From Lachnospiraceae bacterium (GTDB taxonomy: Bacteria > Bacillota > Clostridia > Lachnospirales > Lachnospiraceae), in assembly GCA_014804755.1 (NCBI GenBank), contig JAAUZE010000012.1, positions 186,116 to 250,115 on the forward strand: 64,000 nt of DNA. Reading direction: 5' to 3'. Both the position numbers and the translations under genes were made by a program. The notes under the pieces were generated by a model that saw nothing but the letters and a program-made list of their open reading frames with translations, did not search any database and was not told the origin of the DNA. Each line of letters opens with the position of its first letter. Positions within the stretch are counted from its first letter, which is position 1. Of the stretch, positions 7,650 through 17,049 are shown piece after piece.

Positions 7650-9536
7650 ATGTCCAAAAAGCGCGTAAAAATTACAAAATATACAAAAGAAAAGAATGCT
7701 GAGGCATGGCGGAAATTCCGTGAGGAGCAGGCAAAGATCAAATACAGTATGCTGAGTAATATGCATTATATGATCATGGAAACGAGGCGTAATGCAAAAG
7801 GCTTTTTCTATTGCATGCTGCTGCTTCTTATTTTGGAGCTTATGGGGAATCTTCTGGAAACGTATACAGATAAATATGTGATAGAATTTGCACTTGGCAC
7901 TTCATCACGGCTCACGCTGGGCATCATCTGTGTCGTGATCATTTCTGTCAGACAGCTTGTTCAAATTCCCTTTCGTTCGGGGCATATGTATGCTACCTTT
8001 GTCGGAAAAATGCGTTTGCGCAATTCCCTGCTCGGGCAGCTGATGAAAAAGAAAATGACCATCTCGTATGAAAGTACCGAGAATACGAAAATAAATGATA
8101 TGCTCAACAAGGCATCTGAAGGAGCTGAAAAAACCGCGGATGCCGGGCTTTTTATGATGCGGGATACCATCCTTGCAGTGCTGCAGATTGCGGCCTATAG
8201 CGGTATTCTTTCCATGCTGAGTCCCGTTTTGATCCTTATCATCGCATTGCCCGCTGTTGCGGGGTATCGTATTAACCGCCATAAAATGATGTGGATATGG
8301 AATATGGCTGACAATTGGCAGAATTATGACCGTCAGATGGAATATGTAACAAATGTCGGCAGCAATTTCCGCGAGGCGAAGGATATTCGCATTTTCGGTA
8401 TGCAGCAATGGTTTGACCGTGTTTACCACCGGGTTTTCGATAAGAGGACCGGATGGTTTGCGCAGCAGGATGAATGGGAACTTCGGCACAATCTGTTAGA
8501 GACAACCGTCACGTCGATCGGAAATGTGGGTGCGATGGTGTATATTGTCTATCTGGTTATGAACGGCAGGATCGGCGCGGGAGATTTTGTATTGTATTTT
8601 AATTCTGTCGCCATGCTTTGCATGGCAGTGAGAAATCTGTGTGAGAGATTCAGCGCGTTTAACTGGCTTTCACAGGAGATTTTCTATCTGAGAGATTATT
8701 TAGAATTAGAGGAAAAATCGGGAAAAGGTGGAGAAAAGGAAGTCCCGCAGGGGCAGTGTGAGATTGAATTTAAGCATGTAAGCTACACCCATTTTGGTGC
8801 GGAGAGACCTGCGATAAAAGATATTTCCTTCAAGCTGAAAAAGGGAGAAAATCTTGCGGTTGTAGGCTTAAACGGTGCAGGGAAAACGACACTCATTAAG
8901 CTGATGTGCGGTCTGTATGAGCCAACCGAAGGGGAAATCTTATTAAACGGTACGCCCGTCGGTGAATATAACAGAGAGGAATATTTCAAAATTTTCAGCA
9001 CGGTTTTTCAGGATATTGACGTTCTGCCCGTAACGATCGCGGAGAACATTGCGGGCAAGAAGTGGGAAGAAATCGACTTTCAAAAACTTTATGACTGCAT
9101 GCAGAAATCAGGGATTGATCAAAAGGTAATGAGCCTGCCGAAGAGGGAGCACACCCGTCTTGTCAAAAATCTTTATGAAGATGCAACGGATTTTTCGGGA
9201 GGACAGATGCAAAAGCTTGCCCTTGCAAAGGCACTTTATAAGAACGCTCCGGTGCTTTTGCTGGACGAGCCGACCGCTGCGCTTGATCCCATCGCAGAGC
9301 AGGAAATGTATCTAAGCTATGCAGAATTTTCCAAAGAAAAATCAAGCGTCTTTATTTCCCACCGCCTTGCGTCCACCCGGTTTTGCGACAGGATCATCCT
9401 GATCGCGGACGGGCAGATCAAAGAGGAGGGCAGTCATTCTTCCCTTATGGAGCTTGGCGGCGCTTATGCGGAACTTTTTCATATGCAGAGCAGCTATTAT
9501 CATGATAGCGGATCGGAGGAGGATGCGGATGAATAA
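7650..9536 (+). CDS. ABC exporter half-transporter, fused permease-ATPase (cassette 1, first)
   Basis: Type-IV exporter fold: an N-terminal membrane domain of about six helices (roughly 45-335) and a C-terminal ATPase (about 365-600). Walker A GLNGAGKTT near 405, signature FSGGQ near 513, Walker B LLLDEPTAALD and H-loop ISHRLAS are intact. The cytoplasmic loop motif KDIRIFG recurs, as KD(V/I)RI(F/Y), in all four ABC proteins of the two cassettes. ATG 7650 is preferred to GTG 7638 because AAAGGGTGG precedes it. It overlaps the next gene by 8 nt, so the two products probably form a heterodimer. Substrate unknown; no precursor peptide gene is seen nearby. Confidence 0.88.
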   Translation: MSKKRVKITKYTKEKNAEAWRKFREEQAKIKYSMLSNMHYMIMETRRNAKGFFYCMLLLLILELMGNLLETYTDKYVIEFALGTSSRLTLGIICVVIISVRQLVQIPFRSGHMYATFVGKMRLRNSLLGQLMKKKMTISYESTENTKINDMLNKASEGAEKTADAGLFMMRDTILAVLQIAAYSGILSMLSPVLILIIALPAVAGYRINRHKMMWIWNMADNWQNYDRQMEYVTNVGSNFREAKDIRIFGMQQWFDRVYHRVFDKRTGWFAQQDEWELRHNLLETTVTSIGNVGAMVYIVYLVMNGRIGAGDFVLYFNSVAMLCMAVRNLCERFSAFNWLSQEIFYLRDYLELEEKSGKGGEKEVPQGQCEIEFKHVSYTHFGAERPAIKDISFKLKKGENLAVVGLNGAGKTTLIKLMCGLYEPTEGEILLNGTPVGEYNREEYFKIFSTVFQDIDVLPVTIAENIAGKKWEEIDFQKLYDCMQKSGIDQKVMSLPKREHTRLVKNLYEDATDFSGGQMQKLALAKALYKNAPVLLLDEPTAALDPIAEQEMYLSYAEFSKEKSSVFISHRLASTRFCDRIILIADGQIKEEGSHSSLMELGGAYAELFHMQSSYYHDSGSEEDADE

Positions 9537-11400
9537 ACAAAAAATGCGGGAAAAGCTCTACATGATAAAGCGCTGTCTGAAAATAACAGATCTTGCGGAC
9601 AAAGGTTATACCGCAAGGCAGATTGCATTACAGATTCCCACAATATTACAGGAATATCTTCACATTTTTATTACCATGAAGATCATTGATATGGTGATTG
9701 ACGCGAAACCGCGTAAGGATATTATCTTATTTACCTTGATCACAGGCATGATCGAATGGGGGCTTTTTTGTTTCAGACATGTGATAAAGAGACGTGATAA
9801 CTGCCATGAGTTTGCGCTGGAAAAAAATAAGCGGAAAATGCTTTTGGAGAAAATGTACAATATGGATTATGTGCATCTTGAGAATCCCGAAATGTACATT
9901 CAATATGAGCGGGCATATAATGGCATGGGCAGGATGGGCAATGTCATATTGAGGCTGGAGGACATTGCATGCGGGCTGATCACGGCGGTTATGGGATTGA
10001 TCCTGATTGCGCCTCTCGCAATAAAAGATACGCCCAAGATACCGGGATTCTGGGGATTTGTGAATTCAAACTGGGGACTTATTTCCGCAATCTCTTTTGC
10101 AGCATTGTTAGAAATGATAAGAGCGCTTGCACCCAGTAAAAAGGAGGTCAAATATCTGGCATTTATTCAAAATGACAAAGAGATTCTGCAGCACGCAAGA
10201 ACATCATTATATTATAATGGAAACGTAATCCAAAATTACCGCAACGGTAAAGATGTGCGCATTTACGGCGAGCAGGACATGATTTTGAATGAATATCACA
10301 AAAATTCGGAGAAATGGCTTGGTGGATGGGAAAAGGGGATAAAAAAAATCCTCCTGGCTAATTTCGGAATCGAAGGAATCACGCTGGTATCTAATATTCT
10401 GATGTATGGTTTTGCAGCGGCAAGGGCGATCACGGGCGCCCTTACGGTGGGGGAGATCACCGGCTTTGTGATGTATTTTTCAAGGATACGGAACGGCATA
10501 ACAAGAGTTGCGAGCGGTGTCGGGGAACTATCCATCAACTGGGAATATATGAAATATACCTTTGATTTTCTGGATATACCCGATGAAAAATACAAGGGTA
10601 CCATTCCGACAGAAAAGCGGGACGACAACGAATATGAGTTTGAATTTAAGCATGTGTATTTTCGGTATCCGGGCTCAGAGCAGTATGCGTTGCAGGATGT
10701 GAATCTGAAATGGAAGATCGGTGAGAAAATGGCGCTTGTGGGGAAAAACGGCTGCGGGAAATCAACGCTGGTGAAGCTGCTCTGTCGTCTTTATGATCCG
10801 ACAGAGGGGGAAATTACGCTCAATGGAATTGACATCCGAAAATACCAATATGAGGACTATATGGCGTTGTTCTCGGTTGTATTTCAAGATTCCGGATTAT
10901 TCTGTTTCAGTATGGCGGAGAACGTTGCCGCAAGCGTGGAATATGATGCCGAACAAGTTACGGACTGCGTGACACGGGCCGGTTTAGGAGAATGGCTTAG
11001 CAGAATGGATAAGGGAATTGAAACCTGCCTGTATAAGAATTTCGATGAGCATGGTGTTGAAATTTCAGGAGGAGAAGCGCAGAAGCTATGTCTTGCCAGG
11101 GCAATCTATAAAGGCGCGCCGTTTATTGTTCTTGATGAACCCACAGCCGCCCTTGATCCGATCTCAGAGCATGATATTTATACCAAATTCAATGACATTG
11201 TGGGGACAAGAACGGCGGTATATATTTCCCACAGACTTTCTTCCTGCCGGTTCTGTGATGAAATCGTCGTGATGGAGAACGGCACTGTCGCTGAGAGGGG
11301 TTCGCATAATTCACTGCTGGAACAGGGCGGAGTATATAAGGCGCTTTGGACCGCGCAGGCGGAATACTATAAGGATACGGCAGGGGAGCTGTATGCATAA
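9529..11400 (+). CDS. ABC exporter half-transporter, fused permease-ATPase (cassette 1, second)
   Basis: Second half of the presumed heterodimer, 623 residues. Membrane domain about 30-335, then an ATPase with Walker A GKNGCGKST near 404, signature ISGGE near 510, Walker B VLDEPTAALD and H-loop YISHRLSS. The loop motif GKDVRIYG matches the partner at 62587. The start at 9529 is set by GGAGGAGG lying 6 nt upstream; it overlaps the end of the preceding gene (TAA at 9534-9536), implying translational coupling. The gene ends at a two-hairpin repeat and a bidirectional terminator. Confidence 0.88.
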   Translation: MNKQKMREKLYMIKRCLKITDLADKGYTARQIALQIPTILQEYLHIFITMKIIDMVIDAKPRKDIILFTLITGMIEWGLFCFRHVIKRRDNCHEFALEKNKRKMLLEKMYNMDYVHLENPEMYIQYERAYNGMGRMGNVILRLEDIACGLITAVMGLILIAPLAIKDTPKIPGFWGFVNSNWGLISAISFAALLEMIRALAPSKKEVKYLAFIQNDKEILQHARTSLYYNGNVIQNYRNGKDVRIYGEQDMILNEYHKNSEKWLGGWEKGIKKILLANFGIEGITLVSNILMYGFAAARAITGALTVGEITGFVMYFSRIRNGITRVASGVGELSINWEYMKYTFDFLDIPDEKYKGTIPTEKRDDNEYEFEFKHVYFRYPGSEQYALQDVNLKWKIGEKMALVGKNGCGKSTLVKLLCRLYDPTEGEITLNGIDIRKYQYEDYMALFSVVFQDSGLFCFSMAENVAASVEYDAEQVTDCVTRAGLGEWLSRMDKGIETCLYKNFDEHGVEISGGEAQKLCLARAIYKGAPFIVLDEPTAALDPISEHDIYTKFNDIVGTRTAVYISHRLSSCRFCDEIVVMENGTVAERGSHNSLLEQGGVYKALWTAQAEYYKDTAGELYA

Positions 11401-11473
11401 AAAGCGTTTCCTGCGGAAAAGCTTTCGAAGAATCCGCAATGTGGATTCTTCCGCGATAGAGAAAATTTCTATA
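11401..11473 (+). repeat. Two-hairpin dispersed repeat, copy 2 (divergent)
   Basis: Starts just after the ABC stop codon. Hairpin 1 is changed on both arms: AAAGC-gt-TTCC, loop TGC, GGAA-aa-GCTTT. Hairpin 2: GAAGAATCC/GGATTCTTC (11427-11435/11443-11451). The tail GAGAAAATTTCTATA matches the family tail. Together with copy 1 it brackets the regulator-kinase-ABC-ABC cassette. Confidence 0.72.
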
Positions 11474-11477
11474 CCGT

Positions 11478-11511
11478 AAAAAAGATTGGCGCAGCCGCGC
11501 CAATCTTTTTT
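11478..11511. terminator. Bidirectional intrinsic terminator
   Basis: Six A, GATTGGCGC (11484-11492), loop AGCC, GCGCCAATC (11497-11505), six T. It lies between convergent genes, the ABC gene on the plus strand and the HD-GYP gene on the minus strand, and can end transcription from both sides. Confidence 0.9.
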
Positions 11512-12766
11512 AATTAAAATCCTTAAACCGTTCGATCATTTCTGCATATTGTTCTTTGATCTTTAAGTACAGACCGATCGTATTTTCCTTTTCTTTTTCA
11601 AATTCGGCAATGACCTGATCGTAATGAGTCATCAGACTTTCCACGGTGCTCTTATTGATCTTGCCGTTATCTGCATCGCCCTGTAGGATGCTCTGAATTT
11701 TTTCTTTTGGGAAGGCGTCCTTATAGCTTCGCTTTCCGTAGAGTGCGCTCAGAATATCCGCAACGGCAACGATCTGCTGCGGCAGTGTCAACTGGTCACC
11801 CGTTAAGCCCTTGTGATAGCCGCTGCCGTCCAATTTCTCGTGATGCCGCACCGCAATCTGTAACACGTCATTGTCCACGATCCCCTCCAGGATCATTTCC
11901 GTGATCCGGACATGCGCTTTCATGACCTTCATATCCTGATCGGAGAGCCGCCCCGGCGATTCCAAAATATGAAGCGGAATCGCGATCTTACCGAGATCGT
12001 GCAGCAGCGCGCCGTAATAGAGATCCCTTAAATCCTTGCCGCTAAGCCGCTTTAAGCGTCCGAGCTGCTGGGCAAAATTGACGGTTGCAAGTGTATGTAC
12101 GACGGTATGCTCGCTTCGGAAATCGATCGTATAAACGAGCATTTCCAAAAAGCCCTTTTTATATTGCTCGGAAAAGGCCCTCTTTGCAAGCAGCTCCTCC
12201 ATTTCCTTTCGATAGCTTCCGTTCACCAGATTGTCGGTGATACCGAAGCGCGCCTCGGCTTTCCAAAAAAGATCAAGCGCATCGCCGGAAAACTTAATAT
12301 CGCGATAGAGCGTGAAATAGTCCTTCTCCAGATTTTCTTCTTTCAAGTGGAGAAACGTATCCATCTTGTCGGCAAGATTGAGGCATTCGATAATATGCTT
12401 AAAACGGCTGTGTATCAGACCATATTTGTTGTAATCTAAATGATGGTACAGTACGATTTCCGCCTTGTCACCCATGGGAGAGAGATATTTGAGAAAAAGA
12501 AAGCCGTAAATGGAATGCGGCCAAAGATTCTTTGTCTCAAAATCCGCGACGTTTTTGACATTTTCCTCTCTGTACAGACCAATATCGTGAAGAATGCCGA
12601 GCATCGTATAATCGACAAGCTCCTGTTCGGTGTAGCGCTGTTCATATTCCAGCATTTTGAACAGGATATAGCCTGTGACATCCCCGTGATTCATGATCTT
12701 GGGATTAATGATGCTGAGCGTTTTTCTAATGATCTCATTGACATCTTTGCTGCTGATAACACTCAT
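11510..12766 (-). CDS. HD-GYP domain protein with two HD-type domains
   Basis: Likely cyclic-di-nucleotide phosphodiesterase or a relative. 418 residues, no membrane segment. The N-terminal half holds a first HD-like domain (LHDIGLY near 88, then YHHLDYNKYG). The C-terminal half is the HD-GYP proper: LLHDLGKIAIP, then RHHEKLDGSGYHKGL, where the family consensus GYP reads GYH. ATG (12766) is chosen over the upstream TTG because a purine-rich AAGAAGGGA lies about 11 nt before it. It shares its terminator with the ABC gene, and an unknown 91-residue gene lies directly upstream on the same strand. Activity is uncertain given the changed GYP motif. Confidence 0.83.
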   Translation of the reverse strand: MSVISSKDVNEIIRKTLSIINPKIMNHGDVTGYILFKMLEYEQRYTEQELVDYTMLGILHDIGLYREENVKNVADFETKNLWPHSIYGFLFLKYLSPMGDKAEIVLYHHLDYNKYGLIHSRFKHIIECLNLADKMDTFLHLKEENLEKDYFTLYRDIKFSGDALDLFWKAEARFGITDNLVNGSYRKEMEELLAKRAFSEQYKKGFLEMLVYTIDFRSEHTVVHTLATVNFAQQLGRLKRLSGKDLRDLYYGALLHDLGKIAIPLHILESPGRLSDQDMKVMKAHVRITEMILEGIVDNDVLQIAVRHHEKLDGSGYHKGLTGDQLTLPQQIVAVADILSALYGKRSYKDAFPKEKIQSILQGDADNGKINKSTVESLMTHYDQVIAEFEKEKENTIGLYLKIKEQYAEMIERFKDFN

Positions 12767-12821
12767 AGTTTGGAAGTTTCCCTTCTTTTGCAAAAAAACA
12801 ATTGGGGCAGTGGTAACAATT

Positions 12822-13097
12822 TCAGTGCTCGTCTCCTAAGTCACCGTATTGCGTCATGTTTCCGACGGTATTTTGAAATTTCCGTTCCCGCTCAACGGAA
12901 GCCTCGCTTGCGAGATCCATATATTTGATAAAAACATCCTCAACACTCATGCCGTTTTCCATCGCAAGCTCCTGCATAACGGGGCGGAGCTTCTGAAGCT
13001 GGTAACTGACCTGTGTTTTCTGCGGATCGATATGGTCGAGCACCTGATTGGCATAATCATTGATACGATCTAAAAACTGTTGATCTTCCTTTGTCAT
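12822..13097 (-). CDS. Small hypothetical protein, 91 residues
   Basis: Starts MTKEDQQFLDRINDYANQVL with a clear AGGAGG-type site just upstream, which rules out the longer ORF start at 13166. Helical, charged and without cysteines or membrane segments; the C-terminal half contains SVEDVFIKYMDLASEAS. It is followed 55 nt later by the HD-GYP gene on the same strand and is likely in one transcript with it. I do not recognise the family. Confidence 0.72.
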   Translation of the reverse strand: MTKEDQQFLDRINDYANQVLDHIDPQKTQVSYQLQKLRPVMQELAMENGMSVEDVFIKYMDLASEASVERERKFQNTVGNMTQYGDLGDEH

Positions 13098-13205
13098 ATT
13101 CCTGCCTCCTGAAAAAGAAATGCTAGTGTCATCATAACATCTGCGTATCGCAATGTCAATTTTCATCTTTTTATTGTTTCTATGCGCTTCATCTGCTAAA
13201 ATAGA

Positions 13206-13226
13206 AAAGAACGCTTCGCGTTCTTT
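13206..13226 (+). repeat. Half copy of the two-hairpin repeat (hairpin 1 only)
   Basis: AAAGAACGC, loop TTC, GCGTTCTTT, identical in its stem to hairpin 1 of copies 1, 4 and 6. Hairpin 2 is not formed, although GAATC occurs a few bases later. It lies in the leader of the DUF1015 gene rather than after a stop codon. Confidence 0.6.
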
Positions 13227-13267
13227 GACTACGAATCTACCAAATCACAAGGAGATTATAAGAAAAG

Positions 13268-14518
13268 ATGGCTAAGATCAGACCGTTTCAGGCATGGAGG
13301 CCGGCAAAAGGGCGAGAACAGTCCGTTGCGGCGCTCCCATATGATGTGTATTCTTCCATGGAGGCGCGCGCCGCGGTGGAGGGACGTCCCGATTCTTTTT
13401 TACATGTGGACAGGCCGGAGCTCTTTTTCGAGCCCGGGCATGATATGTATGCACCGGAGGTTTATGAGCATGCGCGCACGCTTTTGTGGGATATGGCAAA
13501 GCGCGGTGTATTTGTAAAGGAGGAGCGTCCCTGCTATTATCTGTACCGTCAGACGATGAACGGACACAGCCAGACGGGCATCGTCGGCTGTGCCGCTGTG
13601 GACGACTATGTAAGCGGTGTGATCAAAAAGCACGAGAATACCAGAGCGGAAAAGGAGGAGGACCGCATCCGCCATGTGACGGCATGCGGAGCGCAGACGG
13701 GGCCCATTTTTCTTGCGTACCGCCGTAATGAAGCGCTTTCAGAGCTGATCGCGCGGAAGACGGATACGCCGCCCGAATATGATTTTGTCTCGGAGGACGG
13801 AATCGGACATACGGGCTGGGTGATCGCGGATGATGAGGATATTCGGACGATCCGGGACGCGTTTGACGCCATGGACAGTATTTATATTGCCGACGGGCAT
13901 CATCGCTGTGCGTCCGCTGTTAAAGTCGGGCTTGCAAAGCGCGAGGAACATCCTGACTACGACGGCAATGAGGAATTCAATTCCTTTTTGTCCGTGCTGT
14001 TTCCGGACGAAGAGCTTACGATCCTTGATTATAACCGTGTGGTAAAGGATCTGGGCGGATTGACAAAAGAGCAGTTTCTTGCACGGCTGAAGGAGCATTT
14101 TACGGTAGAATTTTGCGGTGCGGTCAAAGTGAAACCGGATAAAAAGGGAACATTCGGTATGGTGATGGAGGACGGGTGGTATCGTCTGACCTCAAAACGG
14201 GCAGAGCAGCTTCTAAGCGAGGCGGCGGAGCATCCGGTGGAGGCGCTGGATGTGTCTGTTCTGCAGAATGACTGCCTCGCCCCGATCCTCGGCATCACGG
14301 ATCCGAAAACAGATCGCCGGATTGATTTTGTCGGCGGCATCCGGGGACTGGATGAATTAGAGCGGCGGGTGAAGGAGGATTGTGTCGTGGCGTTTGCCAT
14401 GTATCCGACTTCCATCGACGAGCTGTTTGCCGTGGCGGATAAGGGACTTTTGATGCCGCCGAAATCGACATGGTTTGAGCCGAAGCTGCGGAGCGGTTTA
14501 TACATTCATCAGTTTTGA
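13268..14518 (+). CDS. DUF1015 family protein
   Basis: 416 residues. The N-terminus KIRPFQAWRP and VAALPYDV, and the conserved DGHHRCASA near 214, are typical of DUF1015. From what I know of clostridial genomes, this family often sits beside serC and serA; here it lies about 7.5 kb after serA, with the ABC cassette in between. The D-G-H-H-R motif resembles the ParB/SerK-type nucleotide-binding core, so a role in serine or phosphoserine metabolism is possible but unproven. No SerB-type phosphatase is present in the window. AAGGAG (13249-13254) precedes ATG 13268 at a rather long 13 nt. Confidence 0.85.
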   Translation: MAKIRPFQAWRPAKGREQSVAALPYDVYSSMEARAAVEGRPDSFLHVDRPELFFEPGHDMYAPEVYEHARTLLWDMAKRGVFVKEERPCYYLYRQTMNGHSQTGIVGCAAVDDYVSGVIKKHENTRAEKEEDRIRHVTACGAQTGPIFLAYRRNEALSELIARKTDTPPEYDFVSEDGIGHTGWVIADDEDIRTIRDAFDAMDSIYIADGHHRCASAVKVGLAKREEHPDYDGNEEFNSFLSVLFPDEELTILDYNRVVKDLGGLTKEQFLARLKEHFTVEFCGAVKVKPDKKGTFGMVMEDGWYRLTSKRAEQLLSEAAEHPVEALDVSVLQNDCLAPILGITDPKTDRRIDFVGGIRGLDELERRVKEDCVVAFAMYPTSIDELFAVADKGLLMPPKSTWFEPKLRSGLYIHQF

Positions 14519-14585
14519 GACCGGTATCGGCGTTTGCCGTAATGTTTTTTGAAAAGAGAAGATTGAAGAAGGTGGGGAAAGCGGA

Positions 14586-16976
14586 ATGACAAAAAAATTA
14601 TATCGTTACATGAACTGGCGTGAGATGGAGGGCATTATTTATTCGGATACGGATGAGCCGGGCGAGCTGCTCGGACCGCATACGGCAGGCTCCCAGACAT
14701 TGGTGCAGACATTTCTGCCGGGAGCGGACAAGGTCAGTGTGATGATGGGAAACCCGGAGAAGGAATATCCGATGGAGCTTGCGGACGAGGAGGGCTATTT
14801 TGCCGTTCTGCTTCCCGTCAAAAAGCAGCCGGAATACCGCTTTAAGGTAACATCGAAAGAGACAAAAGAGGTTTTGTATCTGCATGATCCCTATGCATAT
14901 CCTGCGGGAGAATGTCTTTATTCGGAAGAGAAGAAGCTTACCAAGGCGGAGGATACCTTAAGCGATCCGGCACAGATGCAGCTATTCCATATGGGGACGC
15001 AGTATCATGCATGGAAATATATGGGGGCACACCGCGCCGTATGCCGCGGCGTAGCGGGCGTGTTATTCCGCGTTTGGGCGCCGGAGGCCGTGCGCGTCAG
15101 CGTGATCGGCAAATTTAACGGCTATGACGGACGCGTGCATCAGATGAACCGCAGCACGGTCACAGATCTGTTTGAATTGTTTATTCCCGATCTGGAGGCG
15201 GGGATCGGCTATCAATATGAGATCCGCAAAAAGAATGGGGACATTGTCATAAAGGCGGAGCCTTATGCGACAAAGTTTTATGATGACTGCGGCGAGGAGG
15301 AACATCATTATCTGCTCGCGCGTCTGGAACGGGAAGATTATGCATGGAAGGATGGCGCATGGAAAAAGAAACAGATCTATCAGGCGGGCGGTGCGCTCCA
15401 TATCTGCGAACTTTCCGCAGAGACGCTGTTTGGCGGTGAGACAGAGGAAAAAAAGCGCATAGCGGCGCTTCAGGCAAAGGCGAAGGAATTAAAGGAAGCC
15501 GGCTATACGCATGTCAGTTTACAGCATACCATATTGGAAAATACGAATAACCACAGTGTTCATGAGACCGTGGCGTTCTATGCGGCGGGCGTGTATTTTG
15601 AGAGCACGGCCGTGATAAAGGCGGCGGTTGACGCACTGCATGCAGAGGGGCTTTCTGTGATATTTGAGTGGGCGCCGGGATGCTTTTCCAAGGCGGGCGA
15701 GCTGCTCTCGGAATATGACGGCAGCTGCCTGTATGAGCATTTGGACGTCAGACAGGGATTTCATAACCGTTATCAGGTCAAACTGTTCCAATATGCAAGA
15801 CCTGAGGTAAAATCGTTTTTGCTTTCCTCGCTCAGTTATCTGATCGAGGAGCTGCATGCCGACGGTATCCGTGTGTGCGACACTTCGTTCATGCTTTACC
15901 TTGATTACGGAAAACAGAACGGAGAGTGGATCGCGAATCTGTATGGCGGAAACGAGAATCTTGATGCCATTGCCTTTTTGAAAAACGCCGTGTCCATGGT
16001 GAAGAATGCGTATCCTGATGTGCTCATGATCACGGATGAAGCGTCCGGCTGGCAGAATCTGACGACGCCGCTTGCAGAGGACGGCTTCGGGTTTGATTAT
16101 AAATGGAACTATGCGCTTGTCAATGATCTGCTCCGCTATCTGACAATTCCGTACGGCGACCGCAGGAATGCGCATCATGAGCTGACGCTTTCCTATCTTT
16201 ATATGTATAAAGAGCGTTTTATCAATGCACTCAGCGGGGACTATATCTTAAAATCTGACTGCGGGCTTGCCTGCATGAATATTGAGGATGCATACTTGCG
16301 GGCATCGGCAGCAAGGCTTCTTCCGGCGTATCTGATGGTGCATCCGGGTGCAAAGCTGCTGAATCCGAGCTTTCTGCCGCAGGGAATGGACGCGTATCTG
16401 ACGGCGCTGAATCAGTGCTATCTTTCCAGTCCCGCGCTTGCTGCATGGGATGAGCGGGAGGAAGGATTTGAGTGGATGAACGCCATTTCTGCAAATGAAT
16501 CGGTGTTGTTGTTTTTACGCAAAAGCCCGGAGCAGACCTTACTGGTCGGCGTGAATTTCTCGGATCAGGCATGGATGTCCCATAAATCCGGGGTGCCCGC
16601 AGACGGAAAATATAAGGAGATTTTCAATACGGACAGTGAAGAATTCGGCGGAAGCGGCATCGTAAATGCGCGTGTCCTAAAGGCAAAAAAAGATGAATGC
16701 GATACGAGGGAATATTCCATTCGCATCAATTTGGCGCCGATGTCCGTCGCGGTACTTGCCTATGTGCCGTATACCGAGAAAGAGCTTTCTCAGATGCAGG
16801 AGAAAGAGGAGGAGCGCAAACGCAAGCAGGCGGAGGCACAGCGTAAAAAGGACCAGCTGAAAAAGAAAAAAGAGAAGATCAAAGCGTCTCTAAAAGAAGA
16901 GCTTCAACGCAAGATCGCCCAGGCGGAGGCGGAGATCGCATCCGGCAGCGAATATAAGGGCGCAAAAAAGAAATAA
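14586..16976 (+). CDS. Glycogen-branching-enzyme-like GH13 protein, probably catalytically inactive
   Basis: 796 residues with a GlgB-like layout: two N-terminal beta domains (CBM48-like, the second with GVLFRVWAPEA near 158), a GH13 barrel (about 265-640) and a C-terminal beta domain. The core follows GlgB closely (YDGSCLYEHLDVRQGFHNRY; MLYLDY; FGFDYKWN). The nucleophile position in DGIRVCDTS is Cys431 where GlgB has Asp, the acid/base region reads TDEAS instead of AEES, and region IV reads LSGDY instead of LSHDE. Branching activity is therefore unlikely. The last 60 residues are a Lys/Glu-rich coiled-coil tail. It could be a glucan-binding or regulatory protein. MscS follows 73 nt later. 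Confidence 0.8.
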   Translation: MTKKLYRYMNWREMEGIIYSDTDEPGELLGPHTAGSQTLVQTFLPGADKVSVMMGNPEKEYPMELADEEGYFAVLLPVKKQPEYRFKVTSKETKEVLYLHDPYAYPAGECLYSEEKKLTKAEDTLSDPAQMQLFHMGTQYHAWKYMGAHRAVCRGVAGVLFRVWAPEAVRVSVIGKFNGYDGRVHQMNRSTVTDLFELFIPDLEAGIGYQYEIRKKNGDIVIKAEPYATKFYDDCGEEEHHYLLARLEREDYAWKDGAWKKKQIYQAGGALHICELSAETLFGGETEEKKRIAALQAKAKELKEAGYTHVSLQHTILENTNNHSVHETVAFYAAGVYFESTAVIKAAVDALHAEGLSVIFEWAPGCFSKAGELLSEYDGSCLYEHLDVRQGFHNRYQVKLFQYARPEVKSFLLSSLSYLIEELHADGIRVCDTSFMLYLDYGKQNGEWIANLYGGNENLDAIAFLKNAVSMVKNAYPDVLMITDEASGWQNLTTPLAEDGFGFDYKWNYALVNDLLRYLTIPYGDRRNAHHELTLSYLYMYKERFINALSGDYILKSDCGLACMNIEDAYLRASAARLLPAYLMVHPGAKLLNPSFLPQGMDAYLTALNQCYLSSPALAAWDEREEGFEWMNAISANESVLLFLRKSPEQTLLVGVNFSDQAWMSHKSGVPADGKYKEIFNTDSEEFGGSGIVNARVLKAKKDECDTREYSIRINLAPMSVAVLAYVPYTEKELSQMQEKEEERKRKQAEAQRKKDQLKKKKEKIKASLKEELQRKIAQAEAEIASGSEYKGAKKK

Positions 16977-17049
16977 GGCTATGATATAGAGAACTGTGTA
17001 TGGAAATGCGTAAGCAGCAGCGATGCATAAGAAAGGGGAAAAAAGCGAA

